Of a DNA stretch of 64,000 nucleotides, positions 15,148-24,701 are shown piece after piece. The position numbers were made by a program, and so were the translations under genes. The notes below the pieces were generated by a model. That model was not told the origin of the DNA. It made no database searches and saw only the letters and a list, made by a program, of their open reading frames with translations. This stretch comes from Echinicola vietnamensis DSM 17526 (GTDB lineage: Bacteria; Bacteroidota; Bacteroidia; Cytophagales; Cyclobacteriaceae): contig NC_019904.1 in assembly GCF_000325705.1 (NCBI RefSeq), positions 1,620,001 through 1,684,000 of the forward strand. The letters are read 5' to 3'. Every line of letters starts with the position of its first letter. The first letter of the stretch is position 1.

Positions 15148-15664
15148 GATGAACGAAGTTTTTGGGGAGGTTACCCATGATCTTTTCAAGCTGATAGACA
15201 TGTCTCCGCGTATGGAAAACGGTAAACCACATCCATTCCAATCGGGTAAATTCACCATATTCTGGAATAATGAAGTCCAGACACACCTGCTGAAGATCTT
15301 CATCTTTTAGCGCTTTCAGTTGCTCGATTCGTTCGGTTAATTGACCGATGAGTTGAGCTTTGGAAATGGGGCTGGTTTCAGGAAGGATCGCTTCTGGTGA
15401 TGCCATCTTTATCGTGAAATCCAAAAAGACGTTTTTGATATCCCATACTTTTTGGTCCACTTTTCGGTCGCATGCCGTGGTGTTACCTTTCAAGGTGTGC
15501 ACCACCGCATAAGACTTGAAGAGATGGTCCCCAACCTGGGCGGCCGTCCACGAGCCCTCGAAAGGAATGGCGTTCAGCTGGTTTTCTGATAGGGCCTTTA
15601 AGTGGGAAATCAACTGTGAGCTGATTTCCTCAAAGGCTTCAAATACATCTTTGGCTGCTTTCAT
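15140..15664 (-). CDS. DinB/YfiT-family putative metal-dependent protein
   Basis: A 174-residue four-helix-bundle protein of the DinB superfamily. It starts MKAAKDVFEAFEEISSQL; the GSWTAAQVGDHLFKSY motif with one histidine and the C-terminal FHTRRHVYQLEKI with two more form the usual metal site. DinB-like proteins include thiol-dependent transferases such as bacillithiol transferase, and many have no known function. The ATG at 15664 is chosen because the longer frame overlaps the PhnB-like gene. It is the middle gene of the small-enzyme operon. Confidence 0.85.
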   Translation of the reverse strand: MKAAKDVFEAFEEISSQLISHLKALSENQLNAIPFEGSWTAAQVGDHLFKSYAVVHTLKGNTTACDRKVDQKVWDIKNVFLDFTIKMASPEAILPETSPISKAQLIGQLTERIEQLKALKDEDLQQVCLDFIIPEYGEFTRLEWMWFTVFHTRRHVYQLEKIMGNLPKNFVHHV

Positions 15665-15671
15665 GATTAGT

Positions 15672-16088
15672 TTATTTTTGATTTGACGGTAAGAGGACTT
15701 GCCATTTCTTACCAAATTTATCTCGGAGGACACCGAAAATATCCCCCCAAAACTGCTTCCTCACTGGTTCAAAGATTTCCCCACCTTCTGCCAGTCGGTC
15801 AAAGCATTGGTGTATTTCAGCTTCGTCATCAAAGATCAGCTGTATACCCATATCATTTCCGGGGCGGTGCCCATCGGGCCCTTGCATGTCAGTGGCCATC
15901 AATACCAGTTCCCCATTTCGGAGCTCGGCATGCATGATTTGGGTGAGCTGTTCATGAGGGGTTTCCTCTGCCATTGGGCCATCGGCCATGGTCATAAAGG
16001 AGAGCTTTCCGCCCAGGCAATGCTGGTAATAGGTCATGGCTTCTTTGCAGTTTCCATCAAAACTGAGGTATGGGTTTATTTTGATCAT
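15672..16088 (-). CDS. PhnB-like VOC protein
   Basis: A 138-residue protein beginning MIKINPYLSFDGNCKEAMTY and containing YYQHCLGGKLSFMTMADGPM and FGKKWQVLLP, features of the 3-demethylubiquinone-methyltransferase-like/PhnB branch of the VOC fold. The function is unknown despite the historical PhnB name. It lies 4 bp after the frame of the broken VOC gene and 7 bp before the DinB gene. Confidence 0.9.
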   Translation of the reverse strand: MIKINPYLSFDGNCKEAMTYYQHCLGGKLSFMTMADGPMAEETPHEQLTQIMHAELRNGELVLMATDMQGPDGHRPGNDMGIQLIFDDEAEIHQCFDRLAEGGEIFEPVRKQFWGDIFGVLRDKFGKKWQVLLPSNQK

Positions 16089-16092
16089 GGTT

Positions 16093-16503
16093 TTATTCGT
16101 TAGGAATGGCGGCTACGTTCATGAAACAAAGTTCCCACTGGTGCCCATCAGGATCAGCAAAGCTATGCTGATACATCCAGCCTTGGTCAATCGGGTCTGA
16201 GTAGGTGCTTCCTCATGCATTTACTGCCTTGATGACCATCTCGTCTACGGCTTCCTTGCTGTCCATGTCTAGGGCAATGAGCACCTCGGTGGTCTTATTG
16301 GCGTCTGCGATGTCCTTTTTAGTAAATTGCTTAAAGAAAGGCTCCGTGAGCAGCATCGCATAGATATTGTCCTCATTGATGACCAGACATGCGGCTTTCT
16401 CGTCGGAAAACTGTGGGTTAAAATTAAACCCCAAATGTTCGAAAAAGGCTTTGGACCGAGAGAGGTCTTTAACCGGTAGGTTTACGAAAATTTTTCCAGG
16501 CAT
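16093..16503 (-). pseudogene. VOC protein gene interrupted by an in-frame TGA
   Basis: The first 96 codons (MPGKIFVNLPVKDLSRSKAF to MVIKAVNA) form the N-terminal two thirds of a VOC protein. A TGA at 16215-16213 then interrupts the frame, but the same frame continues without any shift as GSTYSDPIDQGWMYQHSFAD and DGHQWELCFMNVAAIPNE to a TAA at 16093. Related proteins typically have a glycine-rich NAGG at this point, so a single GGA to TGA change explains it. It may be a true nonsense mutation or a sequencing error; read-through is possible but unsupported. It is the promoter-proximal gene of the six-gene operon. Confidence 0.85.
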
Positions 16504-16619
16504 GGTGTTTATTGTTTTAGGTTATATACAAACTTACAAGACTATTTTATAAAAACTGGTGTGTAAATACGTCCAACTAAGGGGTTGATTGCGACAGTTT
16601 TAGGTCGTATCTTGAAGAA

Positions 16620-17615
16620 ATGAAACGTGTAGCAATCTTAATTCCAGTGGGCCATTTTAGTGTAGTCAACATAGAAGGTACGCATCATGTGTTTTCTTGG
16701 GTAAATCAATGGCTCATCCAATCAGGGCGGCAGCCATATTTTGACTTACAGCTGGTAGGGCTTTCCAGGCCAACCCAGCAAAGTACCGGGTTATTTGAGA
16801 TCCATCCCGGCCGGCTCATCAGTGAGGTGGATAGAGTGGACTTGATTGTGATTCCTGCGATTCATGGGGATTTTGATGAGGTTTTGGAAGCCAATCGGCC
16901 GTTAATCCCTTGGATTATCAACCAGTATAAAGCAGGAGCTGAAGTGGCCAGTTTGTGCATCGGTGCTTTTTTTCTGGCAGCCACGGGGTTGCTGGATGGC
17001 AAAAGAGTGGCCACGCATTGGCAGTTTGCCAATGACTTTCGAATGCGGTTCCCAAAGGCCATAATGGTTGATGATAAGATCATTACCGATTCCGATGGGC
17101 TTTATACCAGTGGAGGGGCATTTTCCTTTACCAATTTGCTCATCTACCTTATTGAAAAATTCCTGGGCAGGGAGATGGCGGTAATGGCGGCCAAATCATT
17201 TATGATTGATATTGACCGAAACAGTCAGTCCCCATTTATCCTCTTTAACGGACAAAAGGAGCATCATGATGATGCCATACTCGGTGCCCAAAAATATATC
17301 GAAGAAAATTTTCAGGATAAGGTCCATGTGGAAGAACTTGCGCTCAAATTCGGAGTCGGGCGTAGGAGCTTTGAGCGACGGTTTAAGCAGGCTACCAGTA
17401 ATACGGTCGTGGAATATATGCAGCGCGTTAAAATTGAAGCGGCAAAAAAAGCATTGGAGAAAGGCCGGAAAAATGTCAGTGAGGTAATGTATGAGGTGGG
17501 ATATAGCGATACCAAGGCGTTTCGGACGGTGTTTAGGAAAATCACAGGGCTGTCTCCAGTACAGTACCGTAACAAGTATGCTCCCCAAGAGGTGAAAAAG
17601 ACACTTTTATCCTAA
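16620..17615 (+). CDS. GlxA-family transcriptional regulator (DJ-1/PfpI plus AraC)
   Basis: A 331-residue regulator. Residues 1-190 are a DJ-1/PfpI (class I glutamine amidotransferase-like) sensor domain, with the nucleophile-elbow region GAEVASLCIGAFFLAATGLL. Residues about 225-320 are an AraC/XylS double helix-turn-helix (LALKFGVGRRSFERRFKQAT, then VSEVMYEVGYSDTKAFRTVF). It is divergent from the VOC/DinB/RibD-like operon across a 116-bp gap (16504-16619), which suggests it controls that operon. The ligand is unknown. Confidence 0.92.
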   Translation: MKRVAILIPVGHFSVVNIEGTHHVFSWVNQWLIQSGRQPYFDLQLVGLSRPTQQSTGLFEIHPGRLISEVDRVDLIVIPAIHGDFDEVLEANRPLIPWIINQYKAGAEVASLCIGAFFLAATGLLDGKRVATHWQFANDFRMRFPKAIMVDDKIITDSDGLYTSGGAFSFTNLLIYLIEKFLGREMAVMAAKSFMIDIDRNSQSPFILFNGQKEHHDDAILGAQKYIEENFQDKVHVEELALKFGVGRRSFERRFKQATSNTVVEYMQRVKIEAAKKALEKGRKNVSEVMYEVGYSDTKAFRTVFRKITGLSPVQYRNKYAPQEVKKTLLS

Positions 17616-17664
17616 TCGTGCCGTCGATGATTAAGCCCTGCAATCATCACCTTTTATCATCTTT

Positions 17665-18435
17665 TCACCCGTAAATTTCGTTGAGAATGCCCGCCAACCG
17701 GATTCCTCCCGCGAGCAAGCGCTTTTCGATGACGGGAAAAGTGACATAATCGTATTCGTAAGACAGTCGCTTGCTGGCTGGAAGATCGTAAACACTTCCC
17801 CGAAGGTTGACGGCTTCTTTTAGCCAGTCGGCATATGGGGCGTTTTGAAGTGCTTTGACCATTTCCTTGTCCGTCTGTCGGTTCAGGTGATCTGCCAGTT
17901 CGGTATAGCTCAGCTTTTGCCGGTCGATCACTTTGGTATCCCACACGGTGTGCAGATTGGTTTTTTGGCCAAAGTATGTGACTTCCACTTCATTGCCGCC
18001 TTTGTCCTCCCCCGTGCCCACATGGAGAGGTTGATGGAGGTCACCCACGATATGGATGAGCATTTTAAGGTTTTCTTGTCTTTTGGTTAAAGATAAGGGC
18101 TTGTTTTTAAGCTCATCGATCAGGCGTAACATCACCGCATAGGCATCCCCATCTTCTTCTTGGATTTCAGGCTCATAACCTTTGCCCTCCCTGACTGTCA
18201 AGAAGTGCCAGGTATAAGCATAATCATAAGCCCTGTCCGAACGCACTTCATCCATCCAATTGGCAGCCATTCCAAGGGACTCTTGGCCAAGGATGGCCGC
18301 GATATTCCGTTGTGCCTTTTTACTCAGATGCCATTCGGCAATTTGCCCGACTACCCGGTGGCCGGTTTTGCCCCAGCCAAATGACTGGGTGTTCACCAAG
18401 GCGCAAAGCACAAACGCAAAAAAAAGTCTTTTCAT
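17665..18435 (-). CDS. S1/P1-type nuclease, secreted
   Basis: A 256-residue single-strand-preferring, zinc-dependent nuclease of the S1/P1 family, expected in the periplasm or outside. A signal peptide (MKRLFFAFVLCALVNTQSFG) is followed directly by Trp, the N-terminal zinc ligand in mature P1-type enzymes (WGKTGHRVVGQIAEWHL). Further zinc ligands lie in WHFLTVREG, HIVGDLHQPLHVG and LHTVWDTKVI. Length is normal. It could serve phosphate or nucleotide scavenging. It lies 17 bp after the amidohydrolase gene on the same strand, so read-through from the secA operon is possible. Confidence 0.93.
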   Translation of the reverse strand: MKRLFFAFVLCALVNTQSFGWGKTGHRVVGQIAEWHLSKKAQRNIAAILGQESLGMAANWMDEVRSDRAYDYAYTWHFLTVREGKGYEPEIQEEDGDAYAVMLRLIDELKNKPLSLTKRQENLKMLIHIVGDLHQPLHVGTGEDKGGNEVEVTYFGQKTNLHTVWDTKVIDRQKLSYTELADHLNRQTDKEMVKALQNAPYADWLKEAVNLRGSVYDLPASKRLSYEYDYVTFPVIEKRLLAGGIRLAGILNEIYG

Positions 18436-18452
18436 AGGTTATCAGTAATTAA

Positions 18453-19646
18453 TTAAGCTTCCGACATCAGCTCGTTGATGGCTATCCAGGCCATTAATCC
18501 TGCGCCCACTTCCAAGGCACTCTCATCAATGTCAAAGGTAGGCGTATGCACGCCACTGGTAATGCCCTTTTCCTCATTTCTGATACCAAGGCGGTAAAAA
18601 CAGCCATCCATTTCTTGGGTATAATAGCTAAAGTCCTCAGCAGCCATCCAGATATCCAAGTCTTCTACATTTTCCTCTCCTAGGTATGCTTGGGCAGCTT
18701 TATAGGCCCGGTCGGTCAGTTCAGGTGCATTTTGCAAAAAAGGATAACCTTTGCGCACTTCAAAATCCACGGATCCCCCCATGCCTTCAGCAATCCCTTC
18801 GGCTATTTTGACCATTTTCTGATGGGCTTCGGCCCGCCATGTTTCATCCAGCGTACGGAATGTACCTTGAATGTTTACCTCATTTGGGATCACATTTGTC
18901 GCTCCGAGGGCTTCGATGCGGCCAAAGGAAAGTACAGAAGGTACTTTTGGACTGGCGTTACGGCTGATGACTTGCTGTAATGCGACGATGATGTGCGAGG
19001 CAATCAATACCGGATCTACCAAGGTTTCCGGCATGGCTCCGTGGCCTCCTTTGCCGATGACTTTTAGATATAGTTCATCTGCACTGGCCATGTACATCCC
19101 TTTACGAAAACCAACTTTTCCTGCATCGATCAGCGGCATCACGTGCTGGCCTACAATACCACTTGGCCGGGGATTTTCCAGGGCCTTATCCTTGATCATC
19201 AAGGAAGCCCCTCCAGGGATTTTTTCTTCGCCAGGTTGGAAAATCAATTTTACCGTTCCCTCAAATTGGTCTTTCACGGCATGAAGGATGCTGGCCGCAC
19301 CCAAAAGGGAAGAAGTGTGCACGTCATGTCCACAAGCATGCATGACTCCTTCTTTGTTGGATTTATAAGGGACGTCGTTTTGTTCGACGATCGGAAGGGC
19401 GTCCATGTCTGCACGTAATGCGATGACTTTTTTTGATGGGTTTTTACCTTCGATCAGTGCGACGAGTCCAGTGTTGGCCTTGCGCTGGATATTCGTAATG
19501 CCGATTTCCTGCAAGTGCTTTTCCACAAAAGCGCAGGTTTGATGCTCTTCGAAGGAAAGTTCCGGATGGGCATGGATATGCCGGCGGATCGCTATCGTTT
19601 GGTTAAGCTGGTCAGCTGCCAACTTCTTGATGGTATCTTTAAGCAT
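18453..19646 (-). CDS. M20-family amidohydrolase (N-acyl-amino-acid/hippurate hydrolase type)
   Basis: A 397-residue cytoplasmic metallopeptidase-fold hydrolase that removes acyl groups from amino acids or short peptides. Metal-binding motifs are visible: ALRADMDALPI, HACGHDVHTSSLLGAA (Cys and two His) and FQPGEEKIPGGASLMI (catalytic Glu pair). The dimerisation domain lies in the middle. There is no signal peptide. It begins 5 bp after the stop of the SPOR lipoprotein gene and is the third gene of the secA-SPOR-amidohydrolase unit. The exact substrate is unknown. Confidence 0.9.
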   Translation of the reverse strand: MLKDTIKKLAADQLNQTIAIRRHIHAHPELSFEEHQTCAFVEKHLQEIGITNIQRKANTGLVALIEGKNPSKKVIALRADMDALPIVEQNDVPYKSNKEGVMHACGHDVHTSSLLGAASILHAVKDQFEGTVKLIFQPGEEKIPGGASLMIKDKALENPRPSGIVGQHVMPLIDAGKVGFRKGMYMASADELYLKVIGKGGHGAMPETLVDPVLIASHIIVALQQVISRNASPKVPSVLSFGRIEALGATNVIPNEVNIQGTFRTLDETWRAEAHQKMVKIAEGIAEGMGGSVDFEVRKGYPFLQNAPELTDRAYKAAQAYLGEENVEDLDIWMAAEDFSYYTQEMDGCFYRLGIRNEEKGITSGVHTPTFDIDESALEVGAGLMAWIAINELMSEA

Positions 19647-19651
19647 ACTGG

Positions 19652-20200
19652 CTATTTCGATTCTTCGATTTCTTCCGTCTCTTCTTCTTTTCCAAAGCGC
19701 TGCTGGATGATCCGGGCACCTGGAAATTCCTGTTTGATGGTATGGAAGAGTGATTGCGCCTCAATTCGGTTGATATACCTGCCAACCTTTACCAAGTAAC
19801 GAGGCTGCTCGTATTCCATTTCAGCTTTTACTTGCTCGGGCAAGGTGTTATAAAGCTTGTTTCGGGTAGAAAAAGCCTTTTCCCTATCCACTCCACTATA
19901 CACTAAAATGGTAAAGCCATTGTAAACACCCCGATTGGCATTGGTACGTGCAAAGTTTTTCAGAGAAGCCTGTAGGTCACTGTCCACCGGATCACCAGCT
20001 TCTGAACTTACGGGGCCATTGTTTTGGGAAGAGGACAGGCTTTCTTCTTTGGGAAGATCTGGATAGGTCTCCCGGTAGGAAGAAAGGTTTTCTTGGTAGT
20101 CATTGTAGGCAGCAGCAGATTTACTCATTTTGCTTCCACCTGCACACCCTGCCAATAGGATGACCACGAAAAGGGAAAGATAAGCGATATGCTTTTTCAT
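19652..20200 (-). CDS. SPOR-domain lipoprotein
   Basis: A 182-residue lipoprotein with signal MKKHIAYLSLFVVILLAGC (lipobox LAGC). A low-complexity linker leads to a C-terminal SPOR domain (about residues 90-165: YNGFTILVYSGVDREKAF, then YLVKVGRYINRIEAQSLFHT). SPOR domains bind denuded septal peptidoglycan, so the protein probably acts at the division site or cell wall. It sits 7 bp downstream of secA and 5 bp upstream of the amidohydrolase, which implies cotranscription. Confidence 0.85.
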   Translation of the reverse strand: MKKHIAYLSLFVVILLAGCAGGSKMSKSAAAYNDYQENLSSYRETYPDLPKEESLSSSQNNGPVSSEAGDPVDSDLQASLKNFARTNANRGVYNGFTILVYSGVDREKAFSTRNKLYNTLPEQVKAEMEYEQPRYLVKVGRYINRIEAQSLFHTIKQEFPGARIIQQRFGKEEETEEIEESK

Positions 20201-20207
20201 AGTTTTT

Positions 20208-23200
20208 TTAATCTTCTATAACAACACACTTGCCAGAAGTGATATCCTGCTCAACACTTTTGTATTTCACGTCTTTTTTCACGTTTCCATCGGTGTACTG
20301 CACCGAAACCCGGTCGTTTCGGCCATAGGCTTTTTCAGACTTGCGAGGAGCTACCGCTTGTTTTTGAGCCCCTCTGTTAGCCGCAGCGGCAGCCTGAGCA
20401 GCCCTGTTGGCATGGGGATTCAAGGTGCTATTGGCTTCCTCTTTTGATGCTTGGACTTTTGGTTCTGGTTGCTGTTGCGCTTGAGCAGCCCTCACCTGAT
20501 CGGGATTTTGCTTGGGAAGCTCTGCCTTGGCAAGGAAGGAAATGACGTCCTCATTTAGCTTGCCCACAAAGCGTTTGAACATTTCAAAAGCCTCGAATTT
20601 GTAGATCAGTAATGGATCTTTTTGCTCGTATACCGCATTCTGAACAGACTGCTTCAGGTCGTCCATATCGCGAAGGTGTTCTTTCCAGTTTTGGTCGATG
20701 ATGGCAAGGGTGACATTTTTTTCGATGGCCCGAATCAAATCACGCCCCTCATTATCAAGGGTGGATTGCAGGTTACACACCACGCCGATTTGTTTGATAC
20801 CATCAGTGATGGGCACCATGATTTCCTTTACAGTGGCTCCTCTGTTTTCGTAGACGTCCTTGAGAACAGGCAGGGCCCGGTCAGTGACACGTTGGTTTTT
20901 GGCCACGTAGTTTTTATAAGAAGCATCAAACAATTCCTGGCTTAGGACAGGGGCTGGCTTGGACTTGATGTCATCCTCGCTGAATTTGTAGTCAATGCCC
21001 AAAGAGCTATAGATGTTCATGCGGAGGCTTTCCATGTCTTCGGTGGACTTGGCCACTTCGACGATGCCCTCGCAGACGTCGTACATCACATTCAGGATGT
21101 CCAGCTCAAGCCTTTCGCCCATCAGGGCATTTTTACGGCGCTTGTAAACGACCTCCCTTTGTGAGTTCATGACATCATCGTACTCCAGCAAGCGTTTACG
21201 AACACCAAAGTTGTTTTCCTCAACCTTGCGTTGAGCCCTTTCGATGGATTTGGAAATCATCGAATGCTGGATCACTTCTCCTTCTTCCAGTCCCATTCGG
21301 TCCATCAGTTTGGCAATCCGTTCTGAGCCAAAGAGACGCATCAAGCTATCTTCAAGTGAAACGAAAAACTGTGAGGAGCCCACATCTCCTTGGCGGCCTG
21401 CACGACCACGGAGCTGCCGGTCCACCCGTCTGGATTCGTGGCGTTCGGTACCGATGATGGCAAGGCCACCGGCCTTTTTGGCCTCAGGAGTCAGCTTGAT
21501 ATCCGTTCCACGACCGGCCATGTTGGTGGCGATGGTCACGGTACCTGGCTTACCTGCCTCTGCGACGACTTCGGCTTCCTTGGCGTGCTGCTTGGCATTC
21601 AATACTTGGTGCTTGATCTTTTTGAGGGTCAGCATACGGCTGAGAACCTCGGATATTTCCACAGAGGTCGTACCCACCAGTACCGGTCTCCCAGCTTCGG
21701 TCAGCTCATTGATTTCGTCCACTACGGCGTTAAATTTCTCCCTGACGGTTTTATAGACTTTGTCGTCACGGTCATCACGCTGGATAGGCTTGTTGGTCGG
21801 GATGACCACCACATCCAATTTGTAGATCTCCCAAAACTCCCCGGCTTCGGTCTCCGCTGTACCGGTCATCCCGGACAGTTTATGGTACATCCGGAAATAA
21901 TTCTGAAGGGTAATGGTGGCATAGGTCTGGGTGGCGTCCTCTACCTTCACATTTTCCTTGGCTTCTATCGCTTGGTGTAGTCCATCGGAATACCTTCTGC
22001 CTTCCATGACACGACCAGTCTGTTCATCGACGATCTTTACCTTGCCGTCTACCAGGATGTACTCCGTGTCTTTTTCAAACATGCAGTATGCCTTCAGCAA
22101 CTGGTTGACCGTATGGATACGCTGAGCCTTGACCCCGTAATCCTTGATGATCTCCTCTTTGCGAATGAGCTTTTCTTTATCGTCTATGCTCTCATCCTTT
22201 TCCATTTCGGCGATTTCCGTACCGATGTCAGGAAGGATAAAGAAGCTGGAATCTTCATTTTTCTTGGTAATTACCTCAATACCATTATCTGTGAGATCCA
22301 CCGTGTTGGATTTTTCGTCAATGGTAAACAACAGCGGTTCGTCCGCTTCCGGCATCATTCGCTTGTTGTCCTGAAGGTAATAGTTTTCTGTTTTTTGGAG
22401 CACTACCCTTATTCCTGGCTCGGACAGGTATTTGATCAAAGGCTTGTACTTGGGCATGCCACGGTAAGCCCGAAACAGTGCCAGTCCACCTTCTTTTTGG
22501 TTGCCTTCTCCGATCAGTTTTTTGGCCGTGGAAAGGTAGCCTTGGATCAATTTCCGTTGCTCGTCCACCAAGGTGGAAACCCTTGGCTTCATCTCGTAAA
22601 ACTCATGCTCATCGCCTCTTGGGACAGGCCCAGAGATGATCAAGGGAGTTCTGGCATCATCGATCAATACGGAATCGACCTCATCGATCATGGCAAAGTG
22701 ATGCTTGCCTTGGACCAGGTCGTCTGCATTTCGCGCCATATTGTCCCGTAGGTAGTCAAAGCCAAATTCATTATTGGTTCCGTAAACGATGTCTGAATTA
22801 TAAGCCTTTCGTCTTCCGGCGGAGTTTGGCTGGTACTTATCGATACAGTCTACGGTCAGGCCATGAAATTCAAACAAGGGAGCGTTCCATTCGCTGTCCC
22901 TTTTGGCAAGGTAATCGTTTACAGTCACGATGTGTACTCCCCGGCCAGCAAGGGCATTCAAGTAGGCCGGAAGGGTGGACACGAGGGTTTTACCTTCCCC
23001 GGTGGCCATTTCGGAAATTTTTCCTTTGTGAAGGGCAATACCACCGATTAGCTGCACATCATAGTGGAGCATGTCCCAAGTGATTTCGGTTCCTGCTGCC
23101 AGCCATTGGTTGTGCCAGATCGCGTCATCACCGTTGATTTCCACATTGTCCTTTTTGGCCGAAAGCTCACGGTCATAGTCATTGGCCTTGACGACCAGCT

Positions 23201-23591
23201 TGCCATTTTCTTTAAACCTTCTGGCGGTTTCTTTAACGACAGCAAAAGCCTCAGGCAATACTTTTTCAAGTACCACTTCCAAGGCTTCGTTACGGTCTTT
23301 TTCTACTTTGTCTATCTGATTGAAAAGGGCATCTTTTTCATGCACTTTGTCCGGTGCCAATGCTTCTATCTCCGCTTTGAGCGTGGCGATGTTATCATCA
23401 AAGGTCTTTAATTCCGAATCGACCACTCCCCTGATTTCAATGGTTTTGTTTCGTAACTCCTCGTCCGTGATCGAAGAAAGTTGGTCAAAAGCGGTATTGA
23501 TCTTTCCTACGAAAGGGTATAATTCTTTTATATCTCGGTCTGACTTGGTTCCGAAAACCTTGGTCAGCCCTTTTGCGATAAAATCTAACAT
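20208..23591 (-). CDS. secA: Preprotein translocase ATPase SecA
   Basis: A 1127-residue motor ATPase that drives preproteins through SecYEG. Walker A is in ATGEGKTLVSTLPAYL, the DEAD-like box in MIDEVDSVLIDDARTPLI, and the helicase arginine finger region in HESRRVDRQLRGRAGRQGD. It is about 220 residues longer than E. coli SecA, with an enlarged region between the two ATPase halves around residues 330-420 and a Gln/Ala-rich linker near the C-terminus, as usual in Bacteroidota. The C-terminal zinc-binding cysteine motif of E. coli SecA is absent; the tail ends in a short SGKCVVIED. It is first in an operon with the SPOR lipoprotein. Confidence 0.98.
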   Translation of the reverse strand: MLDFIAKGLTKVFGTKSDRDIKELYPFVGKINTAFDQLSSITDEELRNKTIEIRGVVDSELKTFDDNIATLKAEIEALAPDKVHEKDALFNQIDKVEKDRNEALEVVLEKVLPEAFAVVKETARRFKENGKLVVKANDYDRELSAKKDNVEINGDDAIWHNQWLAAGTEITWDMLHYDVQLIGGIALHKGKISEMATGEGKTLVSTLPAYLNALAGRGVHIVTVNDYLAKRDSEWNAPLFEFHGLTVDCIDKYQPNSAGRRKAYNSDIVYGTNNEFGFDYLRDNMARNADDLVQGKHHFAMIDEVDSVLIDDARTPLIISGPVPRGDEHEFYEMKPRVSTLVDEQRKLIQGYLSTAKKLIGEGNQKEGGLALFRAYRGMPKYKPLIKYLSEPGIRVVLQKTENYYLQDNKRMMPEADEPLLFTIDEKSNTVDLTDNGIEVITKKNEDSSFFILPDIGTEIAEMEKDESIDDKEKLIRKEEIIKDYGVKAQRIHTVNQLLKAYCMFEKDTEYILVDGKVKIVDEQTGRVMEGRRYSDGLHQAIEAKENVKVEDATQTYATITLQNYFRMYHKLSGMTGTAETEAGEFWEIYKLDVVVIPTNKPIQRDDRDDKVYKTVREKFNAVVDEINELTEAGRPVLVGTTSVEISEVLSRMLTLKKIKHQVLNAKQHAKEAEVVAEAGKPGTVTIATNMAGRGTDIKLTPEAKKAGGLAIIGTERHESRRVDRQLRGRAGRQGDVGSSQFFVSLEDSLMRLFGSERIAKLMDRMGLEEGEVIQHSMISKSIERAQRKVEENNFGVRKRLLEYDDVMNSQREVVYKRRKNALMGERLELDILNVMYDVCEGIVEVAKSTEDMESLRMNIYSSLGIDYKFSEDDIKSKPAPVLSQELFDASYKNYVAKNQRVTDRALPVLKDVYENRGATVKEIMVPITDGIKQIGVVCNLQSTLDNEGRDLIRAIEKNVTLAIIDQNWKEHLRDMDDLKQSVQNAVYEQKDPLLIYKFEAFEMFKRFVGKLNEDVISFLAKAELPKQNPDQVRAAQAQQQPEPKVQASKEEANSTLNPHANRAAQAAAAANRGAQKQAVAPRKSEKAYGRNDRVSVQYTDGNVKKDVKYKSVEQDITSGKCVVIED

Positions 23592-23704
23592 AGTAGTTGT
23601 AAAATTGTAATTGGGCTTAAAATTACTTTCTTTTTATAACAATCGGTAGTTTTTCACCGTTCGATTGATCTTTGGTATAAAATGCAATTCAAATACAATG
23701 ATGG

Positions 23705-24478
23705 TCACACCGTGATGGTGCCTTTAAATACCTGCTGGGCTGGTCCTATCAATAGGATGTTTGTAAACCTTCCGTCCGGCAAGGCCTTGAATTTAACGGC
23801 AAGATTTCCACCCAAAGCCTTGATTTTTATATGATCGATTCCTTTTTGATCACCATAAATCAAAGCACAGGCCGTGACGCCCGTTCCGCAGGAAAGGGTT
23901 TCATCTTCTACGCCTCGCTCGTAAGTGCGGACATATATATGGTCTTCGGCCAAGGTGGATACAAAGTTGACATTGGTGCCTTTTGGTGTATAATGATCGC
24001 TGTAGCGGATGGATGCGCCAGTGTCCACGACAGGATAGTTTTCGACATCTTTCACAAACCGGACATGATGGGGAGAGCCGGTATTGACGTAAAAGTCGTC
24101 ATCAACACGTTCTATGGCAGTGACATCTCCCATGCCCAGCGCGATATTTCCATCTTCTATTCGTGCGTCATGAGGGCCGTCGATGGCCAGAAAATGTGCC
24201 TCCTCGGTGACGATTCCCAGAAAACTGGAGAAAGCCACGGCACAGCGGGCCCCATTGCCACACATGCTCTGAGAGCCATCCGCATTGTAGTAAATCATTT
24301 CAAAATCGTATCCTTCTTTGTTGCGAATGAGGATGAGTCCATCTGCTCCAATCCCGAATTTTCGATCACAAAGCTGGCTGACAAGTTTCAGGTTTTTTTC
24401 ATCAAAATGAGCAGATCGATCATCGATCATCACGAAATCATTCCCGGTGCCCTGATACTTATAAAATGATATTTCCAT
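23705..24478 (-). CDS. dapF: Diaminopimelate epimerase
   Basis: A 257-residue cytoplasmic enzyme converting LL- to meso-diaminopimelate for lysine and peptidoglycan synthesis. Both catalytic cysteines are present in their motifs: SQSMCGNGARCAVAF and ETLSCGTGVTACAL. N-terminal KYQGTGNDFVMIDDR and GADGLILI are also diagnostic. It is separated from secA by 113 bp on the same strand and likely has its own promoter in the 223-bp gap shared with the divergent superoxide dismutase gene. Confidence 0.97.
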   Translation of the reverse strand: MEISFYKYQGTGNDFVMIDDRSAHFDEKNLKLVSQLCDRKFGIGADGLILIRNKEGYDFEMIYYNADGSQSMCGNGARCAVAFSSFLGIVTEEAHFLAIDGPHDARIEDGNIALGMGDVTAIERVDDDFYVNTGSPHHVRFVKDVENYPVVDTGASIRYSDHYTPKGTNVNFVSTLAEDHIYVRTYERGVEDETLSCGTGVTACALIYGDQKGIDHIKIKALGGNLAVKFKALPDGRFTNILLIGPAQQVFKGTITV

Positions 24479-24701
24479 CTCGTAGTTTACATTAATAGCG
24501 TATAATGGTGTGGCTCAAAAACCAATCCATTTTCCGTTTATGTTACAAACATAACCATCTTGTCATTAATTCAGACAAATGGTCTGATTATTGGTTTTAT
24601 TTTATAAGGTATTTACTTAACTTGCTAGAATAGCAATGAAAAATAATTTCATTGGATAGTAATGAGATGTAATATATTTTCAAAATAAAATTTTACAAGA
24701 A

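Noticed and set aside
16213..16215. Selenocysteine at the in-frame TGA
   Set aside because: VOC proteins have glycine there, not cysteine, and no SECIS-like hairpin or selenocysteine machinery was seen.
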